From Candidatus Staskawiczbacteria bacterium (GTDB taxonomy: Bacteria > Patescibacteriota > Minisyncoccia > Minisyncoccales > Staskawiczbacteraceae): a DNA stretch of 8,813 bases. Position 1 is the stretch's first letter. Every line of letters starts with the position of its first letter. The notes under the pieces are model-generated. The model was not told the DNA's origin. It did not search any database and saw only the letters and a list, made by a program, of their open reading frames with translations. The stretch spans positions 1 through 8,813 of the forward strand of contig CAIWKF010000013.1 in the NCBI GenBank assembly GCA_903913175.1. The letters are read 5' to 3'. Positions 5,409 to 8,813 of the stretch are shown here, piece after piece. A program made the position numbers and the translations under genes.

Positions 5409-6536
5409 ATGGAATATTTAGTAAATGAGTTTGGACCAGAACATATAATAAAAGTGCATAATGAGAAAATTGGCTTAGATGGAGTTTTAGTAATTGATAA
5501 TACAATTTTGGGTCCTGGAAAGGGTGGAATTAGAATGACTCATAATGTTACAGAAGAAGAAGTAATGAGACTGGCTCGTGCTATGACTTTTAAAAATGCT
5601 TTAGCAGGAATTTCTTTTGGCGGAGCAAAGGCTGGAATTATTTGGAAAGGTGGTACAGCAGAGCATAAAAAGGAATTAATGCAAGAATTTGCTAGGCAAA
5701 TTAAATTGTTTACTCCTAAAAAATATATTGCAGGCCCAGATGTAAATACTGGAGAATTGGAAATGACTCAATTTGTAAAGGCTACTGGAATTTTTGATTC
5801 AGCTACAGGAAAGCCAGCTAAATTGTGCGCTATGGTTGGGAAAAAGAAAAAAAAATGTGGTTTACCCCACGAACTTGGAAGTACTGGGTTTGGGGTAGCA
5901 ATTTCAACTAAAAAAGCTGCTGAAGTTTTAGGAATTGATATAAAAAAAGCTACAGTTTCTATACACGGTTTTGGAAATGTAGGCACTTTTGCTTATGAAT
6001 TTTTAACAGAAATGGGGGCTAAAGTAGTGTTAATCGCAGATAAAGATGGAGCAGTTTATTCTGAAAATGGTTTTGAAGCGAAAATAATGAAAGATATTAT
6101 TAAAAATAAAAAGCCAATTTCTGATTATAGGCAGGGCAAAGTTATTTCCGCAGAGGAATTTTGGAAAACTTCTGTAGATATTTTAATTCCAGCTTCTGTG
6201 ACAGATGTGATAAATGATAAAAATAAAAATGACATTAAGGCAAAATTAATTGTAGAAGCAGGAAACATTCCAATGCGAGAAAATGTGGAAAATGAATTAT
6301 TTGAAAAAGGCATTATGTTTGTTCCAGATTTTGTGGCCAATGCTGGCGGAGTAATATCTTCCTATGCCGAGTATAAAGGTTATAATTCAAAACAAATGTT
6401 TAAAATGGTAGAAGAAAAACTTAATAAAACCACAAAAATGGTCATGGAAAGATCTGTTGAAACAAAAAAAAATCCAAGACAGGTTGCCATGGAGCTTGCT
6501 AAAGAAATAATTTTAGCTAAGAAAAATAAAAAATAA
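5409..6536 (+). CDS. Glutamate dehydrogenase (ELFV family)
   Basis: NAD(P)-dependent amino-acid dehydrogenase, most likely interconverting glutamate and 2-oxoglutarate plus ammonia in the cytoplasm. The 375-residue protein has the N-terminal substrate domain with GPGKGGIR (35-42), MTFKNAL (59-65), GGAKAGI (71-77; catalytic Lys74) and GPDVNT (109-114; catalytic Asp111), then a Rossmann domain with GFGNVG (187-192). Lys38 and Ser318 occupy the positions that bind the substrate side-chain carboxylate in glutamate dehydrogenases; leucine dehydrogenases have hydrophobic residues there, so glutamate is favoured. It is shorter than typical GDH (about 420). Between the domains the usual GGSxGRxEATG is replaced by a segment with CAMVGKKKKKCG then LPHELGSTGFG (140-162). 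ATG 5409 is the clear start; no Shine-Dalgarno is present. The DUF192 gene follows one base later. Confidence 0.9.
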   Translation: MEYLVNEFGPEHIIKVHNEKIGLDGVLVIDNTILGPGKGGIRMTHNVTEEEVMRLARAMTFKNALAGISFGGAKAGIIWKGGTAEHKKELMQEFARQIKLFTPKKYIAGPDVNTGELEMTQFVKATGIFDSATGKPAKLCAMVGKKKKKCGLPHELGSTGFGVAISTKKAAEVLGIDIKKATVSIHGFGNVGTFAYEFLTEMGAKVVLIADKDGAVYSENGFEAKIMKDIIKNKKPISDYRQGKVISAEEFWKTSVDILIPASVTDVINDKNKNDIKAKLIVEAGNIPMRENVENELFEKGIMFVPDFVANAGGVISSYAEYKGYNSKQMFKMVEEKLNKTTKMVMERSVETKKNPRQVAMELAKEIILAKKNKK

Positions 6537-6537
6537 T

Positions 6538-6999
6538 TTGCAAGTAGTAAAAATATTTTTAATTATTGTTTTTGTTTTAGCTATTATTTTAATTGCAGTT
6601 TTTATGCTGATAAATAATTTTCAAGCAAAACAGCCATTAAAAAATAGCAAGGTTTGCATAAATAATAATTGCTTTAATGTAGAGCTTGCAGAAAATAATT
6701 ATCAGCTAAGTAGAGGATTAATGTTTTGTGAAAGTTTAGCAGAAAATAAAGGAATGTTATTTATTTTTAATAAAGAAGCAATACATCCATTTTGGATGAA
6801 AAATACTTTAATTGCTTTAGATATTATTTGGATAAATGCAGAAAATAAAATTGTGTTTATTTCAGAAGATGCGCAACCCTGTAAAACTCTTCTGTGCCCG
6901 CAGATTGCTCCAAATCAAAAAGCAAGGTATGTTTTAGAAATTAATGCAGGACTTACATCAAAACTTGGAATTAAAATAGGTGACATTATTATTAAATAA
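6538..6999 (+). CDS. Membrane-anchored DUF192 protein
   Basis: DUF192-family protein of unknown biochemical role; 153 residues. An N-terminal hydrophobic segment (about 5-26) should act as signal or anchor and place the domain outside the membrane. Family landmarks are all present: SRGLMF (58-63), KGMLFIF (71-77), FWMKNTLIALDIIWI (85-99) and VLEINAG (132-138). Five cysteines occur (C40, C45, C64, C115, C120); C40/C45 and C115/C120 could form local disulfides in an external protein, which is inference. The start is taken as TTG 6538, one base after the dehydrogenase stop codon, because it is the only start that retains the whole membrane segment; the next ATG (6604) would cut into it. It shares a transcript with the dehydrogenase, but there is no obvious functional link. 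Confidence 0.88.
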   Translation: MQVVKIFLIIVFVLAIILIAVFMLINNFQAKQPLKNSKVCINNNCFNVELAENNYQLSRGLMFCESLAENKGMLFIFNKEAIHPFWMKNTLIALDIIWINAENKIVFISEDAQPCKTLLCPQIAPNQKARYVLEINAGLTSKLGIKIGDIIIK

Positions 7000-7013
7000 A
7001 ATAAGATTTATTT

Positions 7014-7409
7014 ATGGAAATATTTCCGCCAAAGAAAATAAAAATTGTGGACATGCCAGGAAAAGGCAGGGGAGTTGTAGCAATAAAAAATATAAAGAAA
7101 GATGAAATTATAGAAATTTGCCCAATTATTTTTATTTCTGATAAAGAGGTTTCTTTTTTTGAAAAAGAGAAAAGTAATTTAAAATATTATTATTTAATTC
7201 AAACAGCTACAAATAAGTTTTGTATTATGCTGGGATATGGGTCTTTATATAATCACAGTTTTACGCCGAATGCTGATATTGATTATAATGTAAAAAATGT
7301 TGAGAATTTTTTACAGTTTGAAGCTATTAAAGACATTAAAGCTGGAGAAGAAATTTTTTTTGATTATGAGTTTGATAACAATATTGTAGATTTTTTAAAA
7401 CAAGATTAA
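7014..7409 (+). CDS. Small SET-domain protein, putative lysine methyltransferase
   Basis: SET-domain proteins transfer a methyl group from S-adenosylmethionine to lysine side chains. The 131-residue protein is essentially a bare SET domain: GKGRGVVA (16-23) for cofactor binding, an IIEICPII strand (32-39), GYGSLYNHSFTPNA (74-87) with the NHS motif at 80-82, and AGEEIFFDYE (110-119) with the probable catalytic tyrosine Tyr118. No cysteine-rich pre-SET or post-SET zinc region is present, as is common for bacterial members. It is cytoplasmic by prediction (no signal peptide). ATG 7014 lies 14 bases after the DUF192 stop codon, so it is probably the last gene of that run, before the terminator at 7424. 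The target protein is unknown, and no histone-like gene lies in the window. Confidence 0.87.
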   Translation: MEIFPPKKIKIVDMPGKGRGVVAIKNIKKDEIIEICPIIFISDKEVSFFEKEKSNLKYYYLIQTATNKFCIMLGYGSLYNHSFTPNADIDYNVKNVENFLQFEAIKDIKAGEEIFFDYEFDNNIVDFLKQD

Positions 7410-7423
7410 TAAAAGCTATAACT

Positions 7424-7451
7424 AAAATGCACTTTTGAAAGTGCATTTTTT
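7424..7451. terminator. Bidirectional intrinsic terminator between convergent genes
   Basis: An 11-bp perfect stem AAAATGCACTT (7424-7434) / AAGTGCATTTT (7439-7449) with a TTGA loop. T-runs follow on the + strand, and A-runs on the left serve as T-runs for the - strand. It lies between the SET gene stop codon (7409) and the stop codon of the - strand gene (7475), so it can end transcription from both sides. Confidence 0.9.
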
Positions 7452-7474
7452 GTGTTTTGCTATTTAAATTATTA

Positions 7475-8806
7475 TTAATATAAGTAACCCCAAGTTTGAA
7501 GTTTATCAGAATCTTCATACCAACCAAGGCCAATATCTGTTCTGTAAAACATATTTTGAAGTAAAATATTTTCTAGTCTGCCATTAACTTGTTTTCTTGA
7601 ATCCTCAACTGTTACACCAGAACCAGTGACCACTAAAGCATAGCCTGTTTCTCCTGCTATTTGCCAATTTCCTTCCACAAGTTTTACATCACCCAAATGT
7701 ATGCCATCTAAATTTGGTTTTTTAAAAATAATTGACAAGTCTTTATAAATACTCATTTCATTTTTATCATCATAAGGAAACGGAGGAACAGCACAAATTA
7801 CGCCAATTTGAAAACCTTTTTTAGTTTTAAGATCAAAATTTTCACCCTTGGTTATTGAATACATAAAATTTCCTAATTCGCTGGTTATGCCTTCCATGGC
7901 AATAGATATATGAGGGTAGCCAAATCTGCAAGTAAACTCTAAAGGATAAATACCTCTGGCATTGGCAATACAATTAATGTCAATGTAACCCACATACCCA
8001 GATTTTTTAATGTCTTCTTTCATTTTTTCAAGTGTAGTTTTAAAAATTGTGTTTGGTCCGGACCAATACATTAAGGTTCCCATTTCTCCTGTGTAGGGGC
8101 CAATGTCTCCTGGAAATAGTTTTTTATGTTCAAAATTTATATTAACAGGATAAATAAAATCATTACCATTAAAAAATGCACCAACTGCTACTTCAACTCC
8201 AGCTACAAATTTTTGAAGTTGAAATTGCTTTATTTTCTTTTCTAAAACTTTTCTATTAGATTTTATTATTTCAGTAAGATCTTTCCCATCATCGTCTTTT
8301 CCTAAAAACAAAAGTCCCTTTGAGTCAGAAGGAACAAATCCAGAAGGTTTAAAAACATATCTTCCAGGATTTTGGGCAATAAAATTTAAAGCTGAATCAT
8401 AATCAGAAAAATCCCAGTGGGGCAGGGTAAGCATTCCTACTTTTTTCATTTCTGATTGCCCAAACTCTCTATCTTCTTCTAATTTATCTGTATATTCTGA
8501 ACCACCAACTACTAGTTTACCTTTTTTTCGCAATTCATCTGCTTCTTTTCCAAAACCAACATCATCAAAAACAATAACATCGGCCCAATCAATAAACTGT
8601 TTGTAATCATCAACTTTTTCTAAAAAACCATCATATACATCTTTATCATATTCACTTTTTATGTAGATTTTTACTTCGTTGCCTTCTTTTTTAATTTGCC
8701 AAGCCATATCACCAGATAAACTTTCCCAGCTAACAAACAAAAACTTTTTTGGTTCTTTTTTTACTTCTATGATTGTTGTTTGCCCATTACCATTTTGTCC
8801 ATTCAT
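7475..8806 (-). CDS. PurD-like ATP-grasp ligase (GARS homologue, diverged)
   Basis: ATP-grasp protein related to phosphoribosylamine-glycine ligase (PurD), which joins glycine to phosphoribosylamine in purine synthesis. The 443 residues show PurD hallmarks in order: an ATP-grasp lysine in FKPSG (152-156), VEVAVGAFFNG (204-214), FPGDIGPYTGEMG (231-243), the metal/ATP-binding PLEFTCRFGYPH (288-299; Glu290, Arg294), and a C-terminal domain with ALVVTGSGVTVEDS (390-403) and FYRTDIG (420-426). The N-terminal domain is unusual: the canonical GSGGREHA is replaced by WESLSGDMAWQI (27-38), and the first 20 residues are a polar extension. The specificity is therefore uncertain, and no purine gene adjoins it. 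ATG 8806 is the only start visible, but the frame is open to the window edge, so the true start may lie further upstream. It is convergent with the SET gene. Confidence 0.8.
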   Translation of the reverse strand: MNGQNGNGQTTIIEVKKEPKKFLFVSWESLSGDMAWQIKKEGNEVKIYIKSEYDKDVYDGFLEKVDDYKQFIDWADVIVFDDVGFGKEADELRKKGKLVVGGSEYTDKLEEDREFGQSEMKKVGMLTLPHWDFSDYDSALNFIAQNPGRYVFKPSGFVPSDSKGLLFLGKDDDGKDLTEIIKSNRKVLEKKIKQFQLQKFVAGVEVAVGAFFNGNDFIYPVNINFEHKKLFPGDIGPYTGEMGTLMYWSGPNTIFKTTLEKMKEDIKKSGYVGYIDINCIANARGIYPLEFTCRFGYPHISIAMEGITSELGNFMYSITKGENFDLKTKKGFQIGVICAVPPFPYDDKNEMSIYKDLSIIFKKPNLDGIHLGDVKLVEGNWQIAGETGYALVVTGSGVTVEDSRKQVNGRLENILLQNMFYRTDIGLGWYEDSDKLQTWGYLY

Positions 8807-8813
8807 TTTTTTA

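Noticed and set aside
27..8806. Alternative genetic code 25 (UGA as glycine), known in some CPR lineages
   Set aside because: None of the ten genes stops at TGA, which drew attention, but all conserved glycines are GGN and no in-frame TGA occurs. The sample is small and AT-rich, so the standard bacterial code explains the data.
1..8813. CRISPR array, tRNA, rRNA, transposase or phage genes
   Set aside because: Both strands were looked through; no spaced direct repeats, cloverleaf-like intergenic sequence or mobile-element proteins were seen, and the gaps are mostly under 110 bases.

Overview
The window is strongly AT-rich and densely coded: ten protein genes, nine on the + strand and one on the - strand, with short gaps. 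Every start codon whose upstream region can be read lacks a recognisable Shine-Dalgarno sequence, and all ten stops are TAA or TAG. The gene families point to an uncultured small-genome bacterium, most likely Patescibacteria (CPR): a minimal epsilon subunit, an ECF sigma factor paired with a small three-helix membrane protein, a diverged glutamate dehydrogenase with the GLPHELGSTGFG segment, a DUF192 protein and a small SET protein. This assignment is inferred from gene style; there is no rRNA or other phylogenetic marker in the window beyond AtpD.

Region by region: (1) 27-1761 is the 3' end of an F1Fo ATP synthase operon, atpD then a short atpC, closed by an intrinsic terminator. Between them lies a GC-rich, palindromic block of about 98 bp, and a second GC-rich perfect palindrome sits in frame inside atpC. 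Both contrast sharply with the surrounding base composition and are the most unusual feature here. (2) 1793-3148 holds an ECF-type sigma factor followed after one base by a three-helix membrane protein that is a plausible anti-sigma or membrane sensor. (3) 3174-5340 has a good sigma70-type promoter, a single-pass membrane protein with a cysteine-bearing external domain, and a membrane-anchored GH3 beta-N-acetylhexosaminidase (NagZ-like); both products are predicted to act outside the membrane. (4) 5365-7409 has an extended -10 promoter, a glutamate-type ELFV dehydrogenase, a membrane-anchored DUF192 protein starting one base after it, and a SET-domain protein. (5) A strong, symmetric bidirectional terminator at 7424-7451 separates this run from a convergent PurD-like ATP-grasp gene on the - strand, whose start lies close to the window edge.

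No tRNA, rRNA, CRISPR array, transposase or phage gene was seen. The longest stretch without a gene (1395-1497) is about 100 bases. No clear multi-gene defence or biosynthetic system is evident; the items most worth follow-up are the two palindromic elements at atpC, the sigma/membrane-protein pair and the diverged PurD-like protein.
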